A DNA stretch of 64,000 nucleotides, taken from assembly GCF_021398735.1 (NCBI RefSeq), contig NZ_CP090349.1:3801001-3865000 (forward strand). Direction: 5' to 3'. The notes beneath the pieces are model-generated. The model did no database searches and was not told the origin of the DNA. It saw only the letters and a list, made by a program, of their open reading frames with translations. Both the position numbers and the translations under genes were made by a program. This document shows positions 16,715 to 25,134 of the stretch, piece after piece. The stretch comes from Methylobacterium oryzae (GTDB taxonomy: Bacteria > Pseudomonadota > Alphaproteobacteria > Rhizobiales > Beijerinckiaceae). Numbering within the stretch: the first letter of the stretch is position 1; every line of letters starts with the position of its first letter.

Positions 16715-17605
16715 ATGAACAGCACCGACCTGATGTTCTTCGCGGCGGTGGCCGAGACCGGCGGCATCGGGCGGGCGGCGGCGCGGCTCAACACCGTCCA
16801 GTCCAACGTCACAGGCCGGATCCGCGCCCTGGAGCAGGCCCTGCGCGTGCCGCTGTTCCACCGCTGCAGCCGCGGGGTGACGCTGACCCGGGCGGGGGAG
16901 CGGCTCCTGCCCTACGCGCTCCAGGTCGGGCAGCTGCTCGCGGAGGCGCGCCACGCCCTGCTGGCCGAGGGCGAGCCGCGCGGACCCCTGCGGATCGGCG
17001 CCATGGAGACGACCGCGGCCCTGCGCCTGCCCGGCCCGCTCGCGGATTTCGCCGCGGGTCACCCGGAGGTGGACATCGAGCTGGAGACCGGCCCGACCGA
17101 GCACCTGATCGCCCGGGTCCTCGACCGGAGTCTGGAGGGGGCCTTCGTGGCCGGCCCGGTCGCGCAGGCCGACCTCGTCGGGATCCCGGTCTTCACGGAG
17201 GAGCTGGTGCTGGTGGCGCACCCGGCCGTCGGCGACCTCGCGGCGCTGCTCGACCGGCTGGCCCGGGCGCGCGACGCGAAGGTGCTCGTGTTCCGGGCCG
17301 GCTGCTCGTACCGGAGGCGCCTGGAGGCGTTCCTGGCCCGCCAGGGCCTCGTGCATGTGCGACGCATGGAATTCGGGACCCTCGACGGCATCCTCGGCTG
17401 CGTGGCGGCCGGCCTGGGCGTGACCCTGGTTCCGCGGGCCGTGGCAGAGCCGGCGCGCCGCGCGGGCCGGGTCTCGGTTCACCCGGTGCCCGACGGGGAC
17501 GGGCACGTCCCGACGCTGCTGGTCCACCGCGCCGACGACCGGCCGAGCGCGGCCTTCGCGCGGTTCGCCGAGCAGGTGCGGACGGCGCTCCCGGATGTGA
17601 CCTAG
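16715..17605 (+). CDS. LysR family transcriptional regulator
   Basis: A 296-residue regulator. The N-terminal winged helix-turn-helix is plain: MFFAAVAETGGIGRAAARLN, VQSNVTGRIRALEQALRVPL, FHRCSRGVTLTRAGERLLPY. The remainder is the LysR substrate-binding domain (GPLRIGAMETTAALRLP, FGTLDGILGCVAAGLGVTLV). It faces the NMO-like gene and precedes the M20 peptidase by about 100 bp, so it may control either. The effector is unknown. Confidence 0.95.
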   Translation: MNSTDLMFFAAVAETGGIGRAAARLNTVQSNVTGRIRALEQALRVPLFHRCSRGVTLTRAGERLLPYALQVGQLLAEARHALLAEGEPRGPLRIGAMETTAALRLPGPLADFAAGHPEVDIELETGPTEHLIARVLDRSLEGAFVAGPVAQADLVGIPVFTEELVLVAHPAVGDLAALLDRLARARDAKVLVFRAGCSYRRRLEAFLARQGLVHVRRMEFGTLDGILGCVAAGLGVTLVPRAVAEPARRAGRVSVHPVPDGDGHVPTLLVHRADDRPSAAFARFAEQVRTALPDVT

Positions 17606-17704
17606 GATCCCGGTTCCGGCACGCGCCATGCTCTCGGCAACCGCCGGTTGACAGCGGCCCGGGCCCGGGCGCTTCCTCCCGGCCGCAGACGGTTCGGAGT
17701 TTCC

Positions 17705-18997
17705 ATGGCCCTCGACCCCACCCTCGCCGCCGAGATCGAAGCCTCCGTGGCGGAGGGCTTCGCCGATCAGGTCGCCCACACGCAGGCGCTCGTCCGGTTC
17801 GCGTCCCTGCGCGGGGCGGAGCATGCCTGCCAGGACTACGTCTTCGACCAGTTCCGTGCCCGCGGCTACGCCACCGAGCGCTTCGCCATGGACCGGGACG
17901 CCATCGCGGCCCATCCGGGCGGCTCGAAGATCGACGCCGCGCACCATTCTGACGCGCCGATCGTCGTCTGCCACCACAGGCCGGGCACCGAGACCGGGCG
18001 CTCGCTGATCCTGCAGGCCCATGTCGACGTCGTGCCGCCGGGGCCCCTCGACCTCTGGACCCACCGGCCCTTCGATCCGGTGATCCAGGGCGACTGGATG
18101 TACGGCCGCGGCGCCGGCGACATGAAGGCCGGGCACGCCGCCAACCTGTTCGCCCTCGACGCCCTGGCGCGCCTCGGCCTGCAGCCGGCGGCCTCCGTGA
18201 CGGTGCAGTCGGTGGTCGAGGAGGAATCCACCGGCAACGGCGCCCTGATGACCCATCTGCGCGGCTACCGCGCCGACGCCGTGCTGATCCCCGAGCCGGA
18301 GGACGAGAAGCTCGTGCGCGCCAATACCGGCGTGCTCTGGTTCACCGTCGAGGTGCGGGGCGTCCCGGTCCATGTCCGCGAGATGGGCGCCGGCGCCAAC
18401 GCCATCGACGCCACGTACCGGGTGATCGGCGCGCTGCGCGATGTCGAGGCCCGCTGGAACGCCGAGAAGGCCGCGCACCCGCATTTCGAGACCGAGGACC
18501 ACCCGATCAACCTCAACATCGGCAAGATCGAGGGCGGCGACTGGGCCTCCTCGGTCCCGGCCTGGTGCCGGATCCACTGCCGGGTGGCGCTCTACCCCGG
18601 CGTCACCGCCGCGCAGGCCGCCGCCGAGATCGAGGCCGCGGTGGCGTCCTTCTCCCGCACCGACCCGTTCCTGGCCAACAGCCCGCCGCGAGTGGTGTTC
18701 AACGGCTTCTTCGCTGAGGGTTACGTGCTGGAGGAAGGCTCTGAGGCCGAGGCGGTGCTCGGCCGCGCCCACGAGCGGGCGATCGGGTCGCCGCTCCAGA
18801 GCTTCATGACGGCGGGCTATCTCGATACCCGGGTCCACGCCCTCTACGACCGGGTTCCGGCGCTCTGCTACGGCCCGACCTCCCAGAACATCCACGGCTT
18901 CGACGAGCGGGTCAGCCTCGCCTCGGTGAAGCGGATCACGACCACCATGGCGCTGTTCGTGGCCGAGTGGTGCGGGACGGAGCGGAAGGCGGGGTGA
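17705..18997 (+). CDS. M20 family metallopeptidase / ArgE-DapE-like deacylase
   Basis: Cytosolic di-zinc amidohydrolase of 430 residues. Metal and catalytic residues are visible: H106 and D108 in LQAHVDVVPPG, D139 in GRGAGDMKAG, and the Glu pair in VVEEESTGNG (172-174). The dimerisation domain is inserted before the final catalytic His region (GPTSQNIHGFDERV). The ATG at 17705 follows a GGAG; a longer frame upstream has an Arg/Pro-rich leader and is rejected. It belongs to the ArgE/DapE group that removes acyl groups from amino acids, but the substrate cannot be told from sequence. Confidence 0.9.
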   Translation: MALDPTLAAEIEASVAEGFADQVAHTQALVRFASLRGAEHACQDYVFDQFRARGYATERFAMDRDAIAAHPGGSKIDAAHHSDAPIVVCHHRPGTETGRSLILQAHVDVVPPGPLDLWTHRPFDPVIQGDWMYGRGAGDMKAGHAANLFALDALARLGLQPAASVTVQSVVEEESTGNGALMTHLRGYRADAVLIPEPEDEKLVRANTGVLWFTVEVRGVPVHVREMGAGANAIDATYRVIGALRDVEARWNAEKAAHPHFETEDHPINLNIGKIEGGDWASSVPAWCRIHCRVALYPGVTAAQAAAEIEAAVASFSRTDPFLANSPPRVVFNGFFAEGYVLEEGSEAEAVLGRAHERAIGSPLQSFMTAGYLDTRVHALYDRVPALCYGPTSQNIHGFDERVSLASVKRITTTMALFVAEWCGTERKAG

Positions 18998-19001
18998 GCC
19001 G

Positions 19002-19095
19002 CCGTCCTTGCGAGCGTAGCGAAGCAATCCAGGGCAGCGCTGCGCTCACGGGCATCGTGCATCCCTGGGTCGCGTCGCTTCGCTCGCGATGACGG
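19002..19095. repeat. Intergenic palindromic element, type A (copy 1)
   Basis: Two 33-bp imperfect inverted arms (19002-19034 and 19063-19095) sharing the core GCGAGCG-AGCGAAGC and ending in CAGGG/CCCTG. It fills the gap between two converging genes. Other copies are at 20295-20386 and 35535-35624. It resembles the widespread extragenic family related to GTCATTGCGAGC. Confidence 0.75.
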
Positions 19096-19107
19096 CGGTG
19101 CTCGCCG

Positions 19108-20169
19108 TCAGGGGATCAGCCGGTCCGCGCGGAGCTGGGCGAACAGGTCGTAGAACGCGTCGTCGGTCGGCTGGTAGGTCGTGAAGCCGAGGCGGCGGTT
19201 CTTGCTCATGTCGGTGACGACCTCGATCGGCCGCCCGAGATCGGCATCCGTGTGCCAGGGAGAGGCCAGCTTGGTGAGATCCGGCTCGGCGAGGCCGTGG
19301 CGCGCCGCGATCTCGGCCCAGGCCGGGCCGTCCTGCGCCATCCGGGGCTCGAGCGGCCGGTGCGTGCCGTCGAACGGCACCGCCTCGATCCCGAACCAGG
19401 CGGCGATCCGGCCCCACATCCAGCTCCAGCGGAAGACGTCGCCGTCGACGACGTTGAACGCCTCGTTGGCGGCCCTCGGCTCCGTCGATGCCCAGAGCAG
19501 CTGGCGGGCGAGGAGCCGCGCGTCGGTCATGTCGGTCAGGCCGTTCCACTGCGCGGCCGAGCCCGGGAAGACGAACGGGCGTCCCAGCTCCCGGCACAGG
19601 GTGGCGTAGCAGGCGAGCGTCGTGCCCATGTTCATGGCGTTGCCCACCGCCTTGCCGATGATCGTGTGCGGGCGGTGGACGCTCCAGGTGAAGCCGTCGC
19701 GGGCGGCGGCCGCGAACACGGCATCCTCCTGCGCGTAGTAGAAGTTCTCGATGTCGAGGCGGCCCTGGTCCTCGCGGAACGGCGTCTGCGGCAGGGTGCC
19801 TTTGCCGTAGGCCTCGAACGGGCCGAGATAGTGCTTCAGCCCGGTCACCAGGGCGACGTGGCGGACGCTCTTCTTGGGGCGGAGCGCGTCGAGCAGGTTC
19901 TCCACCATCGCCCGGTTGACGCGGATCATCTCCGCCTCGGTCGGGCGCCGCTGCCAGGTCGCGAGGAACACGTGGCTCGGGGCGAGGTCGGAGAGCGCCT
20001 CCGCCAGGGAGGCCGGATCCTGCAGGTCGCCGGCCACCGGCACGACGCCGTCCTGCCGCACCGGGTGACGGGCGAGGCCCGCGACCGTCCAGCCTTCCTG
20101 GGTCAGCAGCGCCGCGGTGGCGCTGCCGACGATCCCGCTCGCGCCGACGATCAGGGCGGTGTTCGACAT
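19108..20169 (-). CDS. PRISE-type SDR (progesterone 5-beta-reductase/iridoid synthase-like)
   Basis: An atypical short-chain dehydrogenase of 353 residues. The NADP-binding GASGIVG lies at residues 9-15. Instead of YxxxK it carries the PRISE signature LDIENFYYAQED, with VTGLKHYLGPFEAYG before it and WSVHRPHTIIGKAVGNAMNM after it, as in plant progesterone 5-beta-reductases, which reduce activated enones with NADPH. The ATG at 20169 is preceded by GAGGG; the upstream frame is Pro/Gly-rich and probably non-coding. The bacterial substrate is unknown. It converges on the M20 gene. Confidence 0.85.
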   Translation of the reverse strand: MSNTALIVGASGIVGSATAALLTQEGWTVAGLARHPVRQDGVVPVAGDLQDPASLAEALSDLAPSHVFLATWQRRPTEAEMIRVNRAMVENLLDALRPKKSVRHVALVTGLKHYLGPFEAYGKGTLPQTPFREDQGRLDIENFYYAQEDAVFAAAARDGFTWSVHRPHTIIGKAVGNAMNMGTTLACYATLCRELGRPFVFPGSAAQWNGLTDMTDARLLARQLLWASTEPRAANEAFNVVDGDVFRWSWMWGRIAAWFGIEAVPFDGTHRPLEPRMAQDGPAWAEIAARHGLAEPDLTKLASPWHTDADLGRPIEVVTDMSKNRRLGFTTYQPTDDAFYDLFAQLRADRLIP

Positions 20170-20294
20170 GGAAACCCTCGTGCCCGGCCCAAATCCGGGT
20201 CCGGGGCAGATGGGCGCGGGTGGTGTCGCGACAACCCCGCCGCGCGGCGGGGACGCCTGTGCGGCGCGCAAGGGTTGTGTGATCGCGAGCCCCA

Positions 20295-20386
20295 CGTCAT
20301 CGCGAGCGTAGCGAAGCGACCCAGGGCAGCGCGCGGTTTCGAATCATGGCGCGACCCTGGATTGCTTCGCTCCGCTCGCAGAGACG
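20295..20386. repeat. Intergenic palindromic element, type A (copy 2)
   Basis: Arms 20295-20326 and 20355-20386 are imperfect inverted copies about 32 bp long (CGTCATCGCGAGCGTAGCGA on one side, reading the complement on the other). It lies between the aminotransferase stop and the start of the SDR gene, both leftward. Confidence 0.75.
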
Positions 20387-20395
20387 GGAGCGCTC

Positions 20396-21730
20396 TCAGG
20401 CGACCCGGTCGATCGCGGCGCCGAGGATGTCGACGATCTCGCCGATCTGGCCGCGCTCGATGATCAGCGGCGGCGACAGGGCGATGATGTCGCCGGTCAC
20501 CCGGGTGAGCAGGCCGCGCTCGAAACAGTCCACGAACACGTCGTAGGCGCGCTTGCCCGGCGCGTCCGGGCGCGGCGCCAGCTCGACGCCGGCGACGAGC
20601 CCGATGGTCCGGATGTCGATGACGCCCTTGCGCCCGCGCAGGTCGTGGATCGCCGCCGCCCAGTCGTCGGCAATGTCGGCGACGCGGGTGAGCAGACCCT
20701 CCTCCCGGTAGATGTCGAGCGTCGCGATGCCGGCCGCGCAGGCGATCGGGTGCCCGGAATAGGTGTAGCCGTGGAACAGCTCGATCCCGTCCGGGCCCTG
20801 CATCAGCGCGTCGTGGACCGCGCGGCTGGCGAAGACCGCGCCCATCGGCACCGTGCCGTTGGTCAGGCCCTTGGCGCTGGTCACGAGGTCGGGGACGACG
20901 CCGAAGAAGTCGGTCGCGAACGGCGCGCCGAGGCGGCCGAAGCCGGAGATGACCTCGTCGAAGATCAGCAGGATGCCGTGCTTGGTGCAGATCTCGCGCA
21001 GGCGCTCGAGGTAGCCCTTCGGCGGGATCAGCACGCCCGTGGAGCCCGCTACCGGCTCGACGATGCAGGCCGCGATGGTCTCGGCGCCGTGCAGCGCCAC
21101 CAGCCGCTCCAGATCCTCGGCGAGCTCGGCCCCGTGCTCGGGCTGGCCCTTCACGAAGGCGTTGCGGGCCGGATCGTGGGTGTGGCGCAGGTGGTCGGTG
21201 CCGTTGAGGGTCGGGAAGACCCGCCGGTTCGACACGATGCCGCCGACCGACAGGCCGCCGAAGCCGACGCCGTGATAGCCGCGCTCGCGGCCGACGAGCC
21301 GGGTCCGCGTGCCCTGCCCGATCGCCCGCTGGTAGGCGAGCGCGATCTTGAGGGCGGTGTCGACCGATTCCGAGCCGGAATTGGTGAAGAACACCCGGTC
21401 GAGGCGCTTGTCGGGACCGCCCGGGGCGATCTCGGCCAGCCGCTCGGCGAACTCGAAGGCGACGGGGTGGCCCATCTGGAAGGTCGGGGCGAAGTCGAGG
21501 GTCGCGAGCTGGCGCTCCACCGCGGCGGCGATGCCCCGCCGCCCGTGGCCGGCATTGACGCACCAGAGCCCCGCGGAGCCGTCGAGGACCTTGCGGCCGT
21601 CATCGGCGGTGTAGTGCATGCCCTCGGCCGAGACGAGCAGGCGCGGCGCCGCCTTGAACTGGCGGTTGGCCGTGAACGGCATCCAGAAGGCGTCCATCGC
21701 GGGCGTATTGCGGAGCGGATGGTCGGTCAT
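20396..21730 (-). CDS. Class III aminotransferase (beta-alanine/omega-amino acid:pyruvate type)
   Basis: PLP aminotransferase of 444 residues. PLP lysine is K287 (TSAKGLTNG), D258 sits in LLIFDEVISGFGR, and the phosphate-binding loop is TNSGSESVDTALK. The N-terminus DAFWMPFTANRQFKAAPR is characteristic of omega-amino acid:pyruvate transaminases, which deaminate beta-alanine, GABA, taurine-like or polyamine-derived amines. It faces a divergent XRE-cupin regulator of the PuuR type, which in other bacteria controls amine catabolism; together this suggests use of an amine or beta-amino acid. GGAGAA precedes the start. Confidence 0.9.
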   Translation of the reverse strand: MTDHPLRNTPAMDAFWMPFTANRQFKAAPRLLVSAEGMHYTADDGRKVLDGSAGLWCVNAGHGRRGIAAAVERQLATLDFAPTFQMGHPVAFEFAERLAEIAPGGPDKRLDRVFFTNSGSESVDTALKIALAYQRAIGQGTRTRLVGRERGYHGVGFGGLSVGGIVSNRRVFPTLNGTDHLRHTHDPARNAFVKGQPEHGAELAEDLERLVALHGAETIAACIVEPVAGSTGVLIPPKGYLERLREICTKHGILLIFDEVISGFGRLGAPFATDFFGVVPDLVTSAKGLTNGTVPMGAVFASRAVHDALMQGPDGIELFHGYTYSGHPIACAAGIATLDIYREEGLLTRVADIADDWAAAIHDLRGRKGVIDIRTIGLVAGVELAPRPDAPGKRAYDVFVDCFERGLLTRVTGDIIALSPPLIIERGQIGEIVDILGAAIDRVA

Positions 21731-21856
21731 GGGCGGTTCTCCGGGACGGGCGACGCGGATCGGCGGCGGGACCAGGGGACACCTTCACCGATCGGGCAAC
21801 AAGTCCTTTTCTGGTCGCCGCCAACCCCTTGCAGGATCGGGGCCGCGGGTGGCACC

Positions 21857-21873
21857 GTTGCGGGATCCGCAAC
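21857..21873. promoter_or_regulatory. Operator-like dyad GTTGCGG-GAT-CCGCAAC
   Basis: A perfect 7-bp inverted repeat with a 3-bp spacer, 22 bp before the XRE-cupin gene and in the shared promoter region with the aminotransferase. A related half-site TTGCAGGATCGG lies about 25 bp upstream. Probable binding site of the adjacent regulator. Confidence 0.5.
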
Positions 21874-21895
21874 ACCTGAAACGGGCCCTGGCCGG

Positions 21896-22456
21896 ATGAG
21901 CATCGATGTCGGCGCGCGCCTGCGCTTCGTTCGGGCCCGCCACGGCCTGTCGCAGCGGACCCTCGCCAAGCGCGCCGGCGTGACCAACTCGGCGATCTCG
22001 CTGATCGAGGCCAACCGGGTGAACCCGTCGGTGGGCGCCCTGAAGCGGATCCTCGACGGGGTGCCGATCGGCATGGCCGAGTTCTTCGCCCTGGAGCCGG
22101 AGCCGGAGCGCAAGGCGTTCTTCGCCGCCGAGGACCTCACCGAGATCGGCCGCCGGGCCGCCAAGGGGGCGATTTCGTACCGTCAGGTCGGCGACAGCCT
22201 GTTCGGGCGCAAGCTCCAGATCCTCAAGGAGCGCTACGAGCCGGGCGCCGATACTGGCCGGGTGCCGCTCTCCCACGAGGGCGAGGAGGGTGGCATCGTG
22301 CTCTCCGGGCGCCTCGAGGTCACGGTGGATGCCGAGCGCCGGATCCTCGGCCCCGGCGACGCCTACAGCTTCGACAGCCGCCGCCCGCACCGGTTCCGCT
22401 GCGTCGGGCCCAACCCCTGCGAGGTGGTGAGCGCCTGCACGCCGCCGAGCTTCTGA
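21896..22456 (+). CDS. XRE family regulator with cupin sensor domain (PuuR-like)
   Basis: A 186-residue regulator: helix-turn-helix at about residues 6-60 (RLRFVRARHGLSQRTLAKRA, VTNSAISLIEANRVNPSVGA) and a C-terminal cupin barrel at about 105-182 (GIVLSGRLEVTVDAERRILG, GDAYSFDSRRPHRFRC). This is the PuuR/SinR-like architecture in which the cupin binds a small amine or amino acid. The ATG at 21896 begins the helix-turn-helix region directly. The long open frame upstream on this strand is an antisense shadow of the aminotransferase. Confidence 0.9.
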   Translation: MSIDVGARLRFVRARHGLSQRTLAKRAGVTNSAISLIEANRVNPSVGALKRILDGVPIGMAEFFALEPEPERKAFFAAEDLTEIGRRAAKGAISYRQVGDSLFGRKLQILKERYEPGADTGRVPLSHEGEEGGIVLSGRLEVTVDAERRILGPGDAYSFDSRRPHRFRCVGPNPCEVVSACTPPSF

Positions 22457-22574
22457 GACGGAGCCCGGCTGCGGCGGATGAAACGCCCGCCCTGTCGCGT
22501 GCAGGCGTTGCGGTCGGCCAGCAGAGTGGCGCATGCAGGGCGGCGTTTGAATTCATAATGCCGCGCGAGGATCG

Positions 22575-23894
22575 ATGGCCGTCACGACCGCAAGCCCGGC
22601 CGCCGGGCCCGGACAGAACCAGTCGGCGCGCGCGGCGCTCGCGGCCTTCGTGGGCACCACGATCGAGTGGTACGACTTCTTCATCTACGGCACGGCGGCG
22701 GCGCTGGTGTTCGGGCCGCTCTTCTTCACGGCGGAATCGCCCTACATCGCGACGCTCTCGGCCTTCGGCACCTTCGCGGTCGGCTTCCTCGCACGACCAC
22801 TCGGCGGCCTGATTTTCGGCCATCTCGGCGACCGGTTCGGGCGCAAGCGCGCCTTGGTGGCGACGCTCGTGATGATGGGCATCGCCACCTCGTGTATCGG
22901 CCTGCTGCCGACCTACGCGTCGGTCGGCCTCTGGGCGCCGGTGATGCTGGTCGTCTTGCGGCTGATCCAGGGGCTCGCGGTCGGCGGCGAGTGGGGCGGC
23001 GCGGTGCTGATGGCCGCCGAGCACGCGCCGGCCGGGCGCAACACCTTCTTCGCCTCCTTCGCGCAGCTCGGCAGCCCGGCCGGGCAGATCCTGTCGCTGC
23101 TGGCCTTCCGGCTCGCGGGCCTCCTCGACAAGGAGAGCTTCCTGACCTGGGGCTGGCGGGTGCCGTTCCTCGTCAGCATCCTGCTGCTCGGCGTCGGGCT
23201 CGCGATCCGCCTCGGCGTCGCGGAATCCCCGGCCTTCGAGAAGGCCCGGGCCGCCGGCGGGCCGCCGCCGGCGCCGGTGCGCGAGGTGCTGACGACCTGC
23301 CTGAAGCCGGTGCTGCTGGCGGCGGGGGCCAACACCTTCGCGATCGCCTCGGTCTACCTGTTCAACACCTTCATGATCGCGTTCACCACGCAGTATCTCG
23401 GCATCGCGCGGGCGACGATCCTCGACGCCCTGCTGATCGCCGCCGTGGTCCAGCTGGTGATGACCCCGGTGGGCGCCCGGATTGCCGAGCTGATCCGCAA
23501 TGAACGGCTGTTCCTCCAGGGGACGCTGGTCTGGGCGATGCTGGCCCCCTACCCGCTGTTCTGGCTGGTCGAGACGCAGTCGGTGCCCCTGATCGTGCTG
23601 GGGCTCGCCCTCAACGTCATCGGCAGCGCGACCTTCTACGCGGTGATCGCCGGCTACCTCGCGGGCGCCTTCCCGACGCGGGTGCGCTACACGGCGATCT
23701 CTATCGCGTACCAGTTCTGCGGGGCGCTCGCCGGCGGCCTGACGCCGATCGTCGGCACCGTGCTGGCCGAGCGCTTCCAGGGCCACTGGTGGCCGATCGC
23801 GGTGTTCGGCACGGCGCTGGCCGGCGTGTCGTTCCTGTGCGTCACGGCGATCGGCGGCTACCGGGCGCGGCAGCGGGGTTTCCTCGACGGGTGA
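22575..23894 (+). CDS. MFS transporter, metabolite:H+ symporter (MHS) family
   Basis: Twelve-helix inner-membrane transporter of 439 residues. The MHS start ALAAFVGTTIEWYDFFIYGT and loop motif GHLGDRFGRKRAL are clear, with GLAVGGEWGGAVLMAAEHAP in helix 4-5. The family takes up organic acids, osmolytes or shikimate with protons. Start ATG at 22575 after GCGAGGA. It follows the XRE-cupin gene by 118 bp on the same strand and may bring in the substrate of the aminotransferase pathway; that is inference. Confidence 0.92.
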   Translation: MAVTTASPAAGPGQNQSARAALAAFVGTTIEWYDFFIYGTAAALVFGPLFFTAESPYIATLSAFGTFAVGFLARPLGGLIFGHLGDRFGRKRALVATLVMMGIATSCIGLLPTYASVGLWAPVMLVVLRLIQGLAVGGEWGGAVLMAAEHAPAGRNTFFASFAQLGSPAGQILSLLAFRLAGLLDKESFLTWGWRVPFLVSILLLGVGLAIRLGVAESPAFEKARAAGGPPPAPVREVLTTCLKPVLLAAGANTFAIASVYLFNTFMIAFTTQYLGIARATILDALLIAAVVQLVMTPVGARIAELIRNERLFLQGTLVWAMLAPYPLFWLVETQSVPLIVLGLALNVIGSATFYAVIAGYLAGAFPTRVRYTAISIAYQFCGALAGGLTPIVGTVLAERFQGHWWPIAVFGTALAGVSFLCVTAIGGYRARQRGFLDG

Positions 23895-23962
23895 GCGCGA
23901 CCGGTCAAAGGCGCCGGATCCGGGTAACGCGGGATTCAGACCGGTGGTCCAGGATCGGCGGC

Positions 23963-24160
23963 ATGGATTCGATCGCCGCAGCCGCCGTCCAGATGCTGGG
24001 TTCGTCCCAGAACCAGCAGATCGGCATCGCCGTCGCCAAGCAGCAGCTCTCCGCCGACAAGGCGGTCGCCGGGCTGGTGGCGGACAGCGCCGCCGAGGCG
24101 GCGAGCGCCGGCCCGCCGGCCCCTCCCGGACAGGGCCAGAGCGTCGACCTGCGGGTGTGA
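23963..24160 (+). CDS. Putative motility protein (YjfB-like, PF14070 type)
   Basis: A 65-residue protein starting MDSIAAAAVQMLGSSQNQQI and continuing GIAVAKQQLSADKAVAGLV, the pattern of the short YjfB/putative motility protein family (Ala/Ser/Gln-rich helix with a GxAVxKxxL core). The family is linked to motility by name; its role is unknown. ATG at 23963 with AGGA about 8 bases before. No flagellar genes are nearby. The tail is Pro/Gly-rich. Confidence 0.65.
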   Translation: MDSIAAAAVQMLGSSQNQQIGIAVAKQQLSADKAVAGLVADSAAEAASAGPPAPPGQGQSVDLRV

Positions 24161-24262
24161 CGGAGACGCCGCGCTCCGCTTTCCGGGCCTCGCGCGAACC
24201 TGGGGTGCTTCGCTGCGCGCGCGATGTCGGCGGGCTCTCCGGCGGCCGTTGAACGGCCGCCC

Positions 24263-25132
24263 CTACCCGAAGCCGTAGAGCCGCCGTGGGTTGTCCACGA
24301 ACACCATCCGGCGCCGATCCGCGTCCGGCACCCAGTCGGCCATCAGGTCGAGGAGTTCCCGCGTCCGCGGCGGCCCGTCCCAGGCGGCCACGTGCGGCCA
24401 GTCCGAGCCCCAGAGGCAGCGGTCCGGCGCGGCGTCGTTGAGCGCCCGGGCGAAGGGGATCGTGTCGGCGTAGGGGGGCCCGGTCACGGAATCCCGGAAG
24501 GCGCCCGAGAGCTTGACCCAGTTGCCGTCGGCGACGAGGCCGAGCAGTGCCCGGAACCCCGGATGGTCCACGCCCGCCGAGGTCGGCATGTGGCCCATAT
24601 GGTCGAAGACCAGCGGCACGGGCAGCCGCGCCAGGCGGGCGGCGATCGGCGGCAACTCGCGGGCATCGAGCAGGAACTGGAGGTGCCAGCCCATCTCGCG
24701 GGCGAGCGCCCCGTAGGACTCGACCGCGTCGAGCCCGACCCCGCCGCCGAACAGGACGTTGAGGCGCAGGCCGACCACGCCGGCCTCCTTCAGCGCGGCG
24801 AGCTCCGCGTCGGGCAGGCCGAGCGGGATCACCGCGACGCCGCGCAGGCGCTGTCGGTGGGCGCGCAGCGTCTCGACCATCAGCCGGTTGTCGGTGCCGT
24901 GCACGCTGACCTGGATCAGCACGCCGTTGGCCATGCCGGTCCCGTCGAGCATCGCCAGATACCGCTCGGCCGGCGCCGCCGGGGGCGTGTAGCTCCGGTC
25001 CGCCACCAGGGGATAGTCCGGCGGCAGGCCGATGACGTGGGCGTGCGTGTCGACCGCGCCCTCCGGCACGGCGTAGCGGGTCGGGCCTTCCGGATGCGGG
25101 TCCGGGGCGGGGCAGTCTCGGATCTCGGGCAT
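24263..25132 (-). CDS. Amidohydrolase 2 family (2-pyrone-4,6-dicarboxylate lactonase-like)
   Basis: TIM-barrel hydrolase of 289 residues of the amidohydrolase-related family. Metal/active-site signatures: VDTHAHVIGLPPDYPL near the N-terminus, the VFDHMGHMP strand, and CLWGSDWPHVAAWDGPP. Relatives hydrolyse lactones (LigI) or decarboxylate aromatic intermediates. It starts 2 bp after the stop of the upstream MFS gene, so transporter and enzyme form a two-gene operon, probably for uptake and breakdown of an aromatic or lactone acid. Substrate not determinable. Confidence 0.88.
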   Translation of the reverse strand: MPEIRDCPAPDPHPEGPTRYAVPEGAVDTHAHVIGLPPDYPLVADRSYTPPAAPAERYLAMLDGTGMANGVLIQVSVHGTDNRLMVETLRAHRQRLRGVAVIPLGLPDAELAALKEAGVVGLRLNVLFGGGVGLDAVESYGALAREMGWHLQFLLDARELPPIAARLARLPVPLVFDHMGHMPTSAGVDHPGFRALLGLVADGNWVKLSGAFRDSVTGPPYADTIPFARALNDAAPDRCLWGSDWPHVAAWDGPPRTRELLDLMADWVPDADRRRMVFVDNPRRLYGFG

Positions 25133-25134
25133 GA

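Noticed and set aside
20645..21895. Long plus-strand frame merging into the XRE-cupin gene
   Set aside because: The first 417 codons are antisense to the aminotransferase and its promoter; the regulator starts at its own ATG before the helix-turn-helix.
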